Source: Crambe crambe | Lineage: Eukaryota > Porifera > Demospongiae > Poecilosclerida > Crambeidae | Direction: 5' to 3' | DNA length: 64,000 bases | Assembly: GCA_963924555.1 (NCBI GenBank) | Contig: OZ004597.1 | Coordinates: 2,002,404 to 2,066,403, forward strand | Shown here: positions 44,283 to 55,993 of the stretch, piece after piece | Numbering within the stretch: the stretch's first letter is position 1 | How the letters are laid out: every line of letters starts with the position of its first letter | The notes under the pieces: model-generated | The model's database searches: none | Seen by the model: the letters and a program-made list of their open reading frames with translations, nothing else | What the model was told of the DNA's origin: nothing | Position numbers and translations under genes: made by a program

Positions 44283-46187
44283 ATGGAGACAGCTACAGCA
44301 GCTTCATTCAAAGTAGCAGAAAGGGCAGCGATACTTCCTGAAAGTACGTGTAGGAAATGCAACGAAATATTCACTGATCCTCGCTTGCTCACCTGTCTAC
44401 ACTCCTTTTGTGATAAATGTGTACTGGGTATGACAAAAACCGTAAACTCCAAGTCAGTGATAACTTGTGTCATATGCTCCACTGTCACACCTGTGCCTAG
44501 TGATGGGATCAAAGCAATCCCACCCAACTTGTACCTTGAGCACGAGGCCAAAATTGCCCTGTATGAGAACCTGATCATGAAACATCCACCACCTTCTTGT
44601 GATGAGTGCATGAGAGACCCTGTAGTAGAGACAATTTCCTTCTGCTGTACTTGTATGAGTTTTCTCTGCAAAGAATGTCACAACCAACACTGCCTCTCGC
44701 GAAAACTGATTGTAAATCACTACACTATACTTCTCAAGGGTGCATCTGATATTCAAAATCAGTTACGAAAGAATTTGTTATTTACACCTGCTAAATGTTT
44801 GCTACATATGACAGAAGATATTAAGTTTCATTGCGCCGATTGTAAGGAACTATTGTGCTTGCGATGTGCCATATCTCAGCATTGTGGCCATTCACTCATG
44901 GATTTGTATAAATTTGTTGAAAAAATGAAGATTGATGTCTGTGAAGAGGTGAAAGACATGCCAGATATGATAGGTAGATTAGATGAGTTGATAAACAGTG
45001 GTACAGCAGTCCAAAATAATATCAAAGCTCGAGAAAAAGCAATTGGTGATGAAGTAAAAAGTGTATTTGCAGAACTTCATCAAAAATTAGAGGCAAGAGA
45101 GGCTGCTTTGCTTCAAAGGTGCTCGGGGATTGCCAATGATAAGTTGATTATTCTATCTGCTCAACTCAGTGAAATGACGGCTCTTAAGGATGCTATTTCA
45201 ACATGCACTCAATTTGCTCTTAGGGCAAGAGATGGCTTTACAAGTTCCGAATTCATCTCAGTGGTACCTGTTCTGAATTCCCGTGTTAACGATTTGAGGA
45301 AGAAGATAAGGGAGACATCCCTTGATCTGAGTGAGGATGATGTAATTAAGTTCAGTGCTACTGTTTCTCCCGTCGAGAAAGGTCTGTTCATGCTAGGGAA
45401 TATATATGTGGGCTGCCGTCAAGAATGTACTTCAATGCAAGACCCTGTCTCTTCCATTAAGACCACCAATGCATACCATGTAGCTATCCACAGGAATGGT
45501 GACCATATAGTCGCTAATCACATTGGTGATGTCATTGAAGTCTATGATTCCAACGGAAGCAGGAAAATGTCATTCGGAGGTCAAGGCATTCTACCTGGAC
45601 ATTTCCAGCACCCGCTTGGGGTGACAATTGTCGGTGATATCCTCTATGTGGCGGAATTCAATGGAGGGAGGTGCCAGAAGTTGACAGTGAATGGAGAGTT
45701 CATGTGTGAGATCGGATCGGGACAGATCAGAGGAGCATGGGGTTGTGCTGTCAGCAAGAATGGTGTACTCTATGTGGCTGAGGAAGGCAATAACAGAGTC
45801 CAGGCTTTCAGTCAAGATGGGAAATCACTGGATGTTTTATGCAGTGCCCCTACAGTCTACAATCCAAGGGATATCGCTATTGACAAGCAAGGAAAGATCC
45901 ATGTGGCTGCATACGGTTCAAAATGTGTCAAGGTTTTCAACCCGAATGGTAGTTTTATTAGAGAATATGGTCAGGATGTATTGGTGGGTCCCTCTGGTGT
46001 TGCAGTAGACCATCTTGGTTACAGCTTTGTGGCAGATTGGGGTGGTAAGTGTCTCCAGGTCTTCAATCCATCGGGGACCAATGTCCACAAGATTTCTTAC
46101 GATGGTTGCATCAGTGGTGTGACAATTGACAATAATAATCATGTTTATGTTGTAAATCACTCAGCTCAGGTCATCTATAAGTACTAA
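44283..46187 (+). CDS. TRIM-NHL protein 1 (RING, two B-boxes, coiled coil, NHL propeller)
   Basis: A single-exon gene of 634 residues. A RING finger lies at about residues 22-67 (CRKCNEIF, then CLHSFCDKC, then CVIC). B-box-like zinc fingers follow at about 100-150 (CDECMRDP, CKECHNQH) and 165-205 (CLLHMTEDIKFHCADC). A coiled coil spans about 210-330. NHL repeats follow from about 390 to the end (HPLGVTIVGDILYVAE, WGCAVSKNGVLYVAEEGNNRVQ, PRDIAIDKQGKIHVA, PSGVAVDHLGYSFVAD). This is the TRIM2/TRIM3/TRIM71 layout without the filamin domain: a probable E3 ubiquitin ligase with a six-bladed propeller that binds RNA or protein. Lack of introns in both tandem copies suggests an intronless ancestor. 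Confidence 0.93.
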   Translation: METATAASFKVAERAAILPESTCRKCNEIFTDPRLLTCLHSFCDKCVLGMTKTVNSKSVITCVICSTVTPVPSDGIKAIPPNLYLEHEAKIALYENLIMKHPPPSCDECMRDPVVETISFCCTCMSFLCKECHNQHCLSRKLIVNHYTILLKGASDIQNQLRKNLLFTPAKCLLHMTEDIKFHCADCKELLCLRCAISQHCGHSLMDLYKFVEKMKIDVCEEVKDMPDMIGRLDELINSGTAVQNNIKAREKAIGDEVKSVFAELHQKLEAREAALLQRCSGIANDKLIILSAQLSEMTALKDAISTCTQFALRARDGFTSSEFISVVPVLNSRVNDLRKKIRETSLDLSEDDVIKFSATVSPVEKGLFMLGNIYVGCRQECTSMQDPVSSIKTTNAYHVAIHRNGDHIVANHIGDVIEVYDSNGSRKMSFGGQGILPGHFQHPLGVTIVGDILYVAEFNGGRCQKLTVNGEFMCEIGSGQIRGAWGCAVSKNGVLYVAEEGNNRVQAFSQDGKSLDVLCSAPTVYNPRDIAIDKQGKIHVAAYGSKCVKVFNPNGSFIREYGQDVLVGPSGVAVDHLGYSFVADWGGKCLQVFNPSGTNVHKISYDGCISGVTIDNNNHVYVVNHSAQVIYKY

Positions 46188-46218
46188 GATTGACACAGTC
46201 ACACCATTCTATTAATTT

Positions 46219-46230
46219 TGCGCATGCGCA
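46219..46230. promoter_or_regulatory. Perfect NRF-1-type palindrome between the TRIM-NHL genes
   Basis: TGCGCATGCGCA, a perfect 12-base palindrome, lies in the 79-base gap between the stop of gene 1 and the ATG of gene 2. Its presence suggests that gene 2 has its own promoter. Confidence 0.6.
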
Positions 46231-46266
46231 ACAAACCAAAACGGGTGGACGTCTAGATCTACGAAA

Positions 46267-48264
46267 ATGTCTTCAAATTTGGCCGAATCCACGGAGAAGA
46301 AGTGCAGGAAGTGTAACGAGCTATTTAGTGATCCTCGCTTGCTTCCCTGTCTCCATTCTTTCTGCAAGGACTGTATCCTCAAAACTATAGATTCAGCCAA
46401 CAAGCTCATTAACTGCCCCACATGCTCTGAGAGCTCACCTTTATCTGTGAATGGAGTCGAGGCTATTCCACCTAACTTGCACCTAGAAAAAGAGGCCAAA
46501 ATTTCCAAATACGAGAAGCTCATTAAGAGCAAGACGCCACCACCCTGTGACGAGTGTGTGAGGGATCCCGTCCTAGAGACTGTCTCTTTCTGCTGTACAT
46601 GTACGAGTTTTCTCTGCAAGGAATGCCACTCCCAACACTGTCTCTCTCGAAAATTAGTCTTGAATCATAAGACTTTACTTCTTCAGGGTATCACTAACGT
46701 CCAAGCCCTTTTAAGAGAGCACATAACCTTTTCACCCGCCAAATGCTCACTTCATGTCAAAGAAGAAATCAAGCTGTACTGCCCAGAGTGCAAAGTACCA
46801 GTGTGCTTACAATGTGCTCTAACTCGCCATTCTGGACACGCTCTAGAGGATCTGACTACTTTTGTTGCGCAAAGGAAAGTGGATATCTCTAAAGATGTTA
46901 AGGAAATGCAAGAAATGGTGAGCAAGTTGCATAATTCAACAAAAAACGTGAAAACCATCTGTGAAAGTATTCGATCTCGAGAGCGGACAATTGGTGATGA
47001 AGTGAAGAAAGTATTTGTAGAGCTGCGTAAAAGTTTGGAGGAGAGAGAATCTGCTTTGCTGAAGGAGTGTTCTGAGATTACCACCAAGAAGATTGCTGCT
47101 CTCACTACTCAGATCGATGAATGGTCGTCTCTGAAAGATGCCATTATGAACTACACCAAGTTTGCTGCCAACTCAGATAATAGTTACAGTGATGCTGAGT
47201 TCATTTCTGTGGTACTCACTCTCAGCACTCAAGCTACTGGTCTAAGGGAGAAGATCAAAAACATTTCTTTAGAACCTAGTGAAGATGATGCTGTTAATTT
47301 TGATCTTGCTGCTGCTTCTTCCATTGTGAATACTGTGTCTGTTTTTGGATCAGTCTTTGCACACAAGCCTCGAGACTATACCAGTATGAAAGATCCCATC
47401 TCTTCTATCAAGACATCAAATGCTTTTCATGTTGCTGTTCATAATGGAGACTGTATAGTGGCTAATCATGGTGGACATGCTATTGAAGTTTACGATACTC
47501 ATGGAACAAAAAAAACCTCATTTTGTGGAGATGGGCAGAGAAGATTTCAGCATCCACTTGGAGTAGCAGTTGTTGGAGACTTTCTCTACGTTATTGAGTA
47601 TACTGGAAACAGATGCCAGAAAATGACTGTAAATGGAGAATTTTTACTTGAGATTGGATCAGGCCAGATACAGACTGCATGGGGCTGTGCTATCAGCAAG
47701 AGTGGCGTTCTGTACATAGCTGAGGAAGGTAACAACAGAAACAGATGCCAGAAAATGACTGTAAATGGAGAATTTTTACTTGAGATTGGATCAGGCCAGA
47801 TACAGACTGCATGGGGCTGTGCTATCAGCAAGAGTGGCGTTCTGTACATAGCTGAGGAAGGTAACAACAGAGTCCAAGTTTTCAGTCAAGATGGCAGATC
47901 AGTAGGGACTCTATGCAGCACACCTTCAGTTGCTAAGCCAAGAGATGTTGCTATTGACAAGCAAGGAAAGATTCATGTGGCTGCATCTGGTTCAGGATGC
48001 ATCAAAGTATTCGACCCCAGTACCAATAATTATGTCAGGGAATATGGGAATGGAATTTTAGTTCAGCCCTCAGGTGTGGCAGTGGACAAGTTTGGTTACT
48101 GCCTTGTGGGGGACTGGAGTGGCAAGAGTCTCCACATCTTTGATCCAGAAGGAAATCATATCCACAAAATTTCATATAGAGAGGAGATTTGTGGTGTGGC
48201 AGTTGATGATGATAATCATGTGTATGTGGTTGGCCATGGGAACCAGACTATTTATAAATACTGA
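46267..48264 (+). CDS. TRIM-NHL protein 2, with a duplicated propeller segment
   Basis: A single-exon gene of 665 residues, paralogous to gene 1 across its whole length and placed 79 bases behind it on the same strand. A RING (CRKCNELF, CLHSFCKDC, CPTC), two B-boxes (CDECVRDP, CKECHSQH; CSLHVKEEIKLYCPEC), a coiled coil and NHL repeats are all present. In the NHL part a 44-residue block starting NRCQKMTVNGEFLLEIGSG occurs twice in direct succession, which accounts for the extra length over gene 1. The duplicate is in frame and ends at the same EEGNNR boundary, so it adds about one blade. The gene end faces PGM2, 150 bases away. Confidence 0.92.
   Translation: MSSNLAESTEKKCRKCNELFSDPRLLPCLHSFCKDCILKTIDSANKLINCPTCSESSPLSVNGVEAIPPNLHLEKEAKISKYEKLIKSKTPPPCDECVRDPVLETVSFCCTCTSFLCKECHSQHCLSRKLVLNHKTLLLQGITNVQALLREHITFSPAKCSLHVKEEIKLYCPECKVPVCLQCALTRHSGHALEDLTTFVAQRKVDISKDVKEMQEMVSKLHNSTKNVKTICESIRSRERTIGDEVKKVFVELRKSLEERESALLKECSEITTKKIAALTTQIDEWSSLKDAIMNYTKFAANSDNSYSDAEFISVVLTLSTQATGLREKIKNISLEPSEDDAVNFDLAAASSIVNTVSVFGSVFAHKPRDYTSMKDPISSIKTSNAFHVAVHNGDCIVANHGGHAIEVYDTHGTKKTSFCGDGQRRFQHPLGVAVVGDFLYVIEYTGNRCQKMTVNGEFLLEIGSGQIQTAWGCAISKSGVLYIAEEGNNRNRCQKMTVNGEFLLEIGSGQIQTAWGCAISKSGVLYIAEEGNNRVQVFSQDGRSVGTLCSTPSVAKPRDVAIDKQGKIHVAASGSGCIKVFDPSTNNYVREYGNGILVQPSGVAVDKFGYCLVGDWSGKSLHIFDPEGNHIHKISYREEICGVAVDDDNHVYVVGHGNQTIYKY
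47608..47871 (+). repeat. Exact 132-base in-frame tandem duplication in an NHL repeat
   Basis: Copies at 47608-47739 and 47740-47871 appear identical base for base. The paralogous gene 1 has a single copy. Confidence 0.95.
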
Positions 48265-48413
48265 ATATTGTCAATTCTATAAATTTTATGTTTCTTGCCA
48301 ACAGTATTACATTCTACAAAACAAACAAGGTACAGTGTGTGTCACAGAATTTGCTAAACCTTATAATACACTCCACAAAGTTACTATGTGATCACAGTAA
48401 ATGTAGTGGTGTT

Positions 48414-51400
48414 TTAGTCTGGTCTGGGAGTGAGACCATTCTTGTCTGGCTGGAGGTACTCATCCACCACACACTTGACTGTGGCTTCCAAGGCACGTTG
48501 CATTTCTTCATGTGATACACTTGGGAGGGGGGGGGAGCATCATAGTAACAGCAAGATAATATGTGGGGAGAGGAGCTTTTCTAAGACTGCCATTATTATT
48601 CTAGCAGTGACTCACTTAGTTCCCGGCTCGCTGCACACCTCCACGTAGTATTTTATCTTGGGTTCAGTGCCGCTCGTTCGTAGGGTAAATACACTGTTGT
48701 TGTCCATGGTGAATGTAATGAACTGACTATTTGGATCCATCGGTAATGCCTGCACAAGTTCAATCAATTATAATGCTCCAGGGCTCACAGTAACACTCTA
48801 GTATTGTCCGGACATGATTATCTAATAGCAATTTTAAGAGTATAGCTATAATAGAAAAATTACTCGGACAAAGGCAGAAAATGACCGGACAAATGAAGAA
48901 ATTGACTGGAAAATGTCCTGTGACTGACTGTTATTGTGAGCACTGTGCTCCAGCAAAAGTCATTAAATCTTTCTACATTACTGACTCACTGGCTTGTAGT
49001 CTGGTGGATTGGCACTGTCATATCCCACAGTTAAATCAACTATTGATACAACTTTTGCCTTTGACGAACACAAAGCAGGGTACTGCTCCATACCAAAATA
49101 AAATTCAGTTCAGAGTGTGAATTATATGATGCATGTCACAAGTCAGCAAGCAAACCTTTCTGTCCGCTCTGAGTCGAGTGAAGATCTGAGAGATGGTGTT
49201 CTTGTCATAGCAGAGATAGTAGGAAACGAAACTGAGATGTCTCCCATATCTATCAAGTTAGAGATTAGGTTCACATTATCCATTATCATAACAAGGACTT
49301 AGCATGTGAACTCTCTCACTTAATGTATAAGTCCTCCAATTGCTGTTTGAACGACTTTTCCTGCGAGTATAACCAGCCTGCGTATTCTGCCATCACTGCT
49401 GCGGCACTGATTCCGTCCTTGTCCAGAACAGTGCTGCCAAACATGAAGCCAATAGCCTCCTCAAAGGCAAAGAGAACGTCTTTTCCCTGTGCCATGAGTT
49501 CGTGTGTTCTGTTGCCCATCCACTTGAAGCCTGTCAATGTTTCCTGGAAAAGTACAAAAAAAGTAAAAGCTCCTTGACTTCACTACAAGTTTGAATCTAT
49601 CTTCTGTAAGTACGTACACAAATCACTCACTATGAAATTGAATCCTTCAACCTTGGCCATGGACCTGATGAACTTGGAGGACACCGTGCTAGCCATCATA
49701 TAGACATTGGACCCTAAAAGAAAAAATATAGCGTTGACTCTCTCAGAATAGTATTAAGCCCTTTCCTAAATTTTTTCTTCACACTCACCATCAAAGTTAG
49801 GGTGTGCATCTTTGTAAGTTTTGAAGGCCCACCATGAAAGGAGTGTTCCGGTCTCATTGCCACTGAAAATCTTCCATCTGCCCGTGTCCGGGTCCTTCTC
49901 AGCTAGAGCCAGTCTGTCCGCATCTGGATCTGTAGCCAGAATGATCCTGCTGCCTGCTGAGTCAGCAGTTTGGATGGCTAGGTCCTAAGCAAAAAAGTAC
50001 CATACTTGTACCCTCGTGTACTGTAGACCAATCCAAGATGGCATTCCATCTCCCTGACTTACCAGAGCAGATTTTCCTTCTTCGGGGTTTGGGAATGTGA
50101 CCGTAGGAAATTCAGGATCCGGTTCCATTTGCTTGAGCACGGGAATCAACTCCGGTAAGTTGAAGACTCGGAAAGCTCTTTGCACCGGTTCCCCTCCTAC
50201 GCCATGCATTGGAGTAAACGTGAACTTTAACCCCAATGAAGCATTTTGAGAGGATCTGAAACAAAATTAAGTGAAAGGAAAAATTAAACTTTGTACTATG
50301 ACTTCAGATAAACAGGAACTGTAGTATATAACTCTACAGAGCAACATACAATGTCCTATTAGATCAGAAGACTAACCTGTAACAGTATCTCTTGATCTCT
50401 TTGAAGTAGCCCTCCAGGACTCTGTCCATGGGGTCGATAACTTTTGGACTGGTGTGCACTATGGACGTGTCCCAAGAAGTGGTCCAGGGGACAAGCTGCT
50501 CATTGATGCTAGCTGCAATGCCACTATCGTGAGGTGGGATGATCTAAGGAAGGGGAGGAGGAGTAGGGAAAGACCTTTAATCAATACGCTTTACCCCAAG
50601 TTGGTAAACACTCCCCAATTCCAGCCCAATGATCCAGATACTTAACCTCTGTACCCTTAAGTGAAAGTGACATGTATTCCATACCCACACACACACATGA
50701 CTCCCCCAACTACCTGTGCTCCATTGTCCCAGTACACCTTATACCCATTATACTGCTTGGGATTGTGTGATGCAGTGATCTGGATGCCAGCCAGGCACTT
50801 GAAGATCTTTACAGCAAAAGGCTAAAAATAATAATAATTAAAAAACTTACATACTGTACTGGTATGGATGACAGCTCTTTGCAGTAACTACTAAGGAGTC
50901 AAATCACATACTGCATATGGAGTAGGGGTATACCCAGAGAACAGGTAGACTTTGAACTTCTTGTTGATAAATATACCGGCTACCAACTCTGCAAATCTAT
51001 TAATGCAATAAATTTGGAGGGGAAAAATTTGAATATGAATTTTTTTTTGTTTTTGATTTACCTTTTACTGTTGTGCCTGGCATCATATCCAATGACCACT
51101 CCTCTTGTCTGACAGTCACTCTCGGTAAACTGCTTCATAAGATAACTGGCCAGACCCTATAAAGGGCGTGGGGGAGGGGGTAGTGGTGGCTCAAGTTTTG
51201 TGGCAGGGGAAAGTAGTAAGTGAGCTAGTGATTAAATGTTATGCCATTGTATTTAATAGGAGGGGGAGAAACCCTGTGATTATGGACTCGTACTTGACTG
51301 GTCTGTATGATGGTGAGGTCGTTCATTCTGCTGTAGCCCGCACCCATCACAGCCCTCAATCCTGAAATACGAAAAGAAAGAGAGCTCTTCTAGGAATCAT

Positions 51401-51954
51401 TATTATAGTTGTGCAGGAGTTCTGGTACAATGTACAGCTTCAGCTTCCTATAAGTAAGCCCTATATGTGCATGCACTGTTCATGCCATGCACTGTTCATG
51501 CCATGCACTGTTCATGTCATGCATATTGTAGTCACAATCACAAACCATTTATGGACTACATTGGTATATATTGTTGATAATGGACAGCAACTTGTACTGA
51601 TAAGAATGAAGCTCCAAAGCTCGAAGGGAAGATAAAATAGTGCTACAAGTCCAGTAAGTGCAATGTAAATCCCTAACCAATCCACACAATTCTACTAGCA
51701 AGCAATATCGTAATCGTGGTATTGTAATACCTGCAGTGCCAAATGTCATTCTTGATCCAAGTAGAGTGTTCAATTCAGACTCACTCCCGGCCTTTGCTAG
51801 GGCATTGATCTCTTCTTGTGTTTTAGGATTCTGATTATAAAATATGCATAAAATTAGCGAGCCTCTGAATAGCTGTTACTCCCACCTGGTCATACTTCAG
51901 CCATTCGTCCACCAAATCTTGAATTCTTGGACTCAGCTTTTCCTGCAGCGACAT
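48414..51954 (-). CDS. PGM2: Phosphoglucomutase-2 / phosphopentomutase
   Basis: A multi-exon minus-strand gene. The start reads [20 protein letters not shown], followed by [12 protein letters not shown] and [15 protein letters not shown]. The catalytic serine loop is [17 protein letters not shown] (near 50740-50800), the magnesium loop is [15 protein letters not shown] (near 49895-49945), the sugar-binding loop is [15 protein letters not shown] (near 49420-49470) and the phosphate-binding motif is [14 protein letters not shown] (near 48640-48690). The last exon ends [16 protein letters not shown]. This is the PGM2 subfamily (about 610 residues), which acts on ribose 1-phosphate and glucose 1-phosphate in the cytosol. 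All four active-site loops are intact. The gene is divergent from grainyhead. Confidence 0.95.
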
Positions 51955-52677
51955 GGTGAGTTCTTCAGTTTCGCACTTCAAAATTTTGCTCCAGGATTCT
52001 ATCATGTAATTAGTAGCAACCTATATGCAACAAGATTTGCCACCTCCCATGCCAGAGCTAGCTAACTGCCATCGATCGCCATGCCATAATTATGCCATGT
52101 GCATGATTAACTTTTCGTAAACACACTTATCACGTGCTTATCATACGGTATGGCACACCTCCAAGCTCAGTTACACGTCCGACGTCCACGCACGTAGTAT
52201 ACCGCCATGACTGAGTTGCGAAGAAAAAGACCAAGTTTCTGAAAGGTACCCAAGGACTTGCCTTTCTCTCTCTGTGGGCTACCTAAGATATAATATTCTT
52301 GAATGAGAGCTATCTGGCATAAAATACCTAGCTACCTGCAGGCTAGTTTACAAGTATGTAATATAAACTGCAGAACTATGTTGTTATAGGTACAGTTCAA
52401 GATGAAGATGTGGCTACGGCATGTCAGTTGACTGGTAAGCACATGTATATTATGTAGTGGCTCTTTAAAGCTGCTATTTCACACCTCTGGAAGAAAAAAA
52501 TGATGGCCTTTGTACTTAGACTCTTAAGGGGGTTGGGCTAATATAGCATTGAGGGAAGGTGTTCCTTAAGGTCCTTGCATTGTGACCCCCCAATATAATA
52601 TAAAGCATTCCTCTTTGGTTGCCATGGTATTATGATATCATGTAGTACTATTATTGTGTAGTCCAAGACTGTCTACT
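51955..52677. promoter_or_regulatory. Divergent promoter and leader exons, PGM2 and grainyhead
   Basis: PGM2 starts leftward at 51954. Probable non-coding leader exons of the grainyhead gene lie at about 52195-52245 (donor GTACCC) and 52391-52434 (donor GTAAGC). Reading from the ATG at 52207 meets a stop after eleven codons, so that ATG would be an upstream open frame. Short inverted and repeated CACGT motifs lie near 52131-52200. Confidence 0.45.
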
Positions 52678-55600
52678 ATGAAGGGTTCACGTAGTCAACA
52701 GAGCTCACCAGCCACTAGCAGCTCCAGCAGTCTGGCCAGTCAAGGAACCAGGGAGGTGAGTGAGTACTTGTGTCCATACATCATAAGCTAATGGACTACT
52801 AATGGTGGTGGTGTGTATTTACTATCATGGGTTTACCATTTCTTTTTACCTGTTATCAGAATCTGCAGGATTAGACTATTGTTCTCTGTTGCTGTCATGT
52901 AGCATAGTGATCCTGGTGATCAGTCTCCATCTGGAGAATTCCCTGCCCCCTCCATCTCTACGACAACCGGAGCAGTATCCCGGGCAAGAGAGGGAGTAGC
53001 TGATGGACTTTCGCAGAAGGCCAGTAGTGCTCAAGATCTGGCCTCCATTGTGGACTCAACAGATTCTGACCAACAGACAGTTCTTCTTGTTTCACAGGTC
53101 GAAGTGAGTCTACAAATACTTGCACTCTGCTGAAGACACTATTGCCCTGCATGCACTAAATTGACATTGCAATAGGGCAGGTTTCTGTTGACTGTTTAAT
53201 GTTCACAGGCACACACAATGTCATGTGTGTGGCATATCCATGCATATCATGTGTCTATATCATGTGCTTGTATTCAGTAAGCTGCTTGAGTTCAACTGCA
53301 TGCTACATGTATGCTGTATTTTTAGAGCCAAAACTTCCACTGTCCTGTGACCTTTGATCACTTATCTATAGTGCTCAAGCCCTACTTACTCGGGACTTCC
53401 AGAACTCAATTCTGTCCGCCCTCTCATCTTGCATCATCCACACATGGTGGAAGGGGTGGGGTCTGTTGGAGACGAGAACAGCATGAGTTGGCTCTATGAC
53501 TTCTATCCCAATGTCCTAGGGTTAGTCAGTAAAACTAATCAACCCAATATGGATCCATATGTTATTGTCTTGTCCTATTACCAGGTCTAGTCCCAAAGAT
53601 GAACTGGAGAACTATGTGGAGCAGTCGGGAACTTCCACCACTTCTGGCAGTGCTGGGCATCAAATAGAACAACAGCAGCAGCAGCAGCAACAACAACCTG
53701 GCTTTGGTCAAGACCCTCAACAGACTGTATTCAGATCTCAAGAAAAGTGTGTGAGCTAGATCAGGTTCCACACATTAATTTTTGCATTAACCTCTTCCCT
53801 TTCTCAGTGTCAATTTCCTCGATCCCTGAAACTTTCGTTATCAAAGTTAAAATTATGAACTATGCATACAGGTACATGGTGACACTATTGGCACCGATCT
53901 CAATCGCTCAACAAATGAATGAAGATACTCTAACATACCTCAACAAGGGTTAGTAAGCAGTCACAGAATGAACATACGGTCCATTGAAGTGTGGCTCAAC
54001 AATCTTTGTATTTCTCGGTTGCAGGCCAGTTCTACAATGTTTATGTGAGTGCCAACACACAGATGTCTCTACCCCAACGGATCAGGACTGTGTTGGCCCT
54101 CACCTTCTTTGATGAGACAGACAGAAGGGTGGAGTTTAATAACTGGCAGTATTGGCACAACCTACAGGCTAACCCAAATCAGAAAGCCTTTGACATAGGT
54201 TTGTAGCTTTGTTGGGAGCATGGGTGTCAAGTAATTTTGGGTTAACATCAACTCCAGATCGTAAGAACTGTGAGAATACTCATGGGAAGCTGGAAGATTT
54301 GGCCTACAATGCTGTTAGCTTCACTTGGTGTCCTGAGACTGGAGCAAAGGTACAGAGTGTTCGGGTGATGCAATGTATTGTGCACTTATGTATGACTTCA
54401 ATTTTTTGGATAACAGAGTACCTTCTGTATTTTTCTAGATTTCACTTCGGATCAACTGTTTGAGTACAGAATTCTCTTCACAGAAGGGGGTTAAAGGCAT
54501 ACCTCTCTACTTAGTAACAGACACATATGAGGACCTTAACTCTGAGAATGCTGACCCAGTGCACAGAGCATTCTGTCGGATCAAGATCTTTAGAGACAAG
54601 GTTATATCCTATTATAGTTTCTCTTGGGTGGATAACCTTTTGAAATATGTACATCCTTGTAGGGAGCAGAGAGGAAGAACAAGGATGAGACAAAAAGTGT
54701 TGAGAGACGAATGCAAAAGTTCATGAAGAAGCAAGCAGGCGTGTCTCTAGACTCGGATGGGACAGCATCCAACCTCTTCCATCCCCCAAGTAAAGAGACA
54801 GTCCTTACCTCCACTAGCACCCTCGGCCCTAAACCTTTCCTCTTCATGCCACAGCAACAGGTATGGAACATGGTATATCTCAGTTGAATTCATGGTCGTT
54901 CATCTTGTAGGATACTGCACCATTGAAGGTACATGTGGATGGACATCCGTCCAGCTTTCTTGCCAACATCAAGTGAGTGTGTGTGTGTGTGAAATATAAT
55001 CACATTCAGCCTTTTTTTTCTGATCTTCTTTAGGGAACGAGAGACAAAACGGACATTCAGTAGAGCTCTGAAGCAGACAAAGGTGAGGAACTGTTGGACT
55101 GTAGCCCGGTTTCATATAATTCTCTATTATAGGAAGACTTTGGTGCTTTAGAAGTAGAGGCGGAAGACACACCCCCTAAAAAGGCACCTAGAATTCCAAA
55201 TCAGCGAAGTGAGTCTGCTATCTACTACTACATTTGCTATAAAATTATTGCACTTTGACTTCAGTTACTTCAGTCTATGTCCGTAAAAAAGAAGAGAATA
55301 TATACAAGGAACTTAGTCTGGATTCTCTCACTGTACACGATTTTAAGCTTCAGGTATTGAACACTATTATCTCATTTAAGGTCACCTTGTTGACTTCAAA
55401 GCAGTGGCATTTGTATAAGTAAAGCCGATCCATAGAGGGGAAATGGTTTTCAATTAGTGGGTTCTGTACAATGGCTTCACTCTTCATTGGGTAAATTCTC
55501 TTTATGAAATTCTGTTACTGTAGATTGCTAAAAAATATGATGTTCCTGCCGATATGATTAAAGATGTTTTCAAGAAGACTAAAAAAGGACTTTTGGTCCA

Positions 55601-55706
55601 CTTTGATGACGATATGATCACACGCTTCCAAAATGAAGATGACTTTGTCATCGACCTTGCCTTTGACAACCAGAAAGGTTGCTTCAATCTCTTCATTCAT
55701 TACTGA
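52678..55706 (+). CDS. GRHL: Grainyhead-type transcription factor
   Basis: Fourteen coding exons (first 52678-52755, last 55524-55706) join in phase to 583 residues. The N-terminal third is Ser/Gln-rich with a run of nine Gln. The CP2/grainyhead DNA-binding domain starts near [14 protein letters not shown] and includes [64 protein letters not shown] and [17 protein letters not shown]. The C terminus is the ubiquitin-like dimerisation domain ([42 protein letters not shown]). No SAM domain lies between them, which argues for the grainyhead branch rather than TFCP2. In other animals these factors control epithelial genes. The ATG chosen is the first in frame with the conserved exons. Confidence 0.95.
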
Positions 55707-55993
55707 AACATTATTTAACATGACAGACAGCCATTAATTTAACATTTGTAGGAGTAATATCGTTACTTCTATGTTTCTCTCTCTTTCTCTCTTCTCTTCT
55801 CTTCTCTTCTCTTCTCTTTCTCAACAAGTCTTCTCTTTCTCAACTCTTCTGAATAATTATTCTACCCCAGCTAATTACAGAGGGCTATATACAAACATGA
55901 CTGTTGACCATTCTACTACCTCTAGCCACATAGAGACTTGGTGGAGACTGAAATGTTGTAATGGTCTGATAATTGGATAAGATTGGGGCCACC
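55707..55993. other. Grainyhead 3' flank and hydrolase 5' flank
   Basis: Contains a CTCTT-type microsatellite (about 55775-55822). No TATA or NRF-1 motif was seen. Confidence 0.5.
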
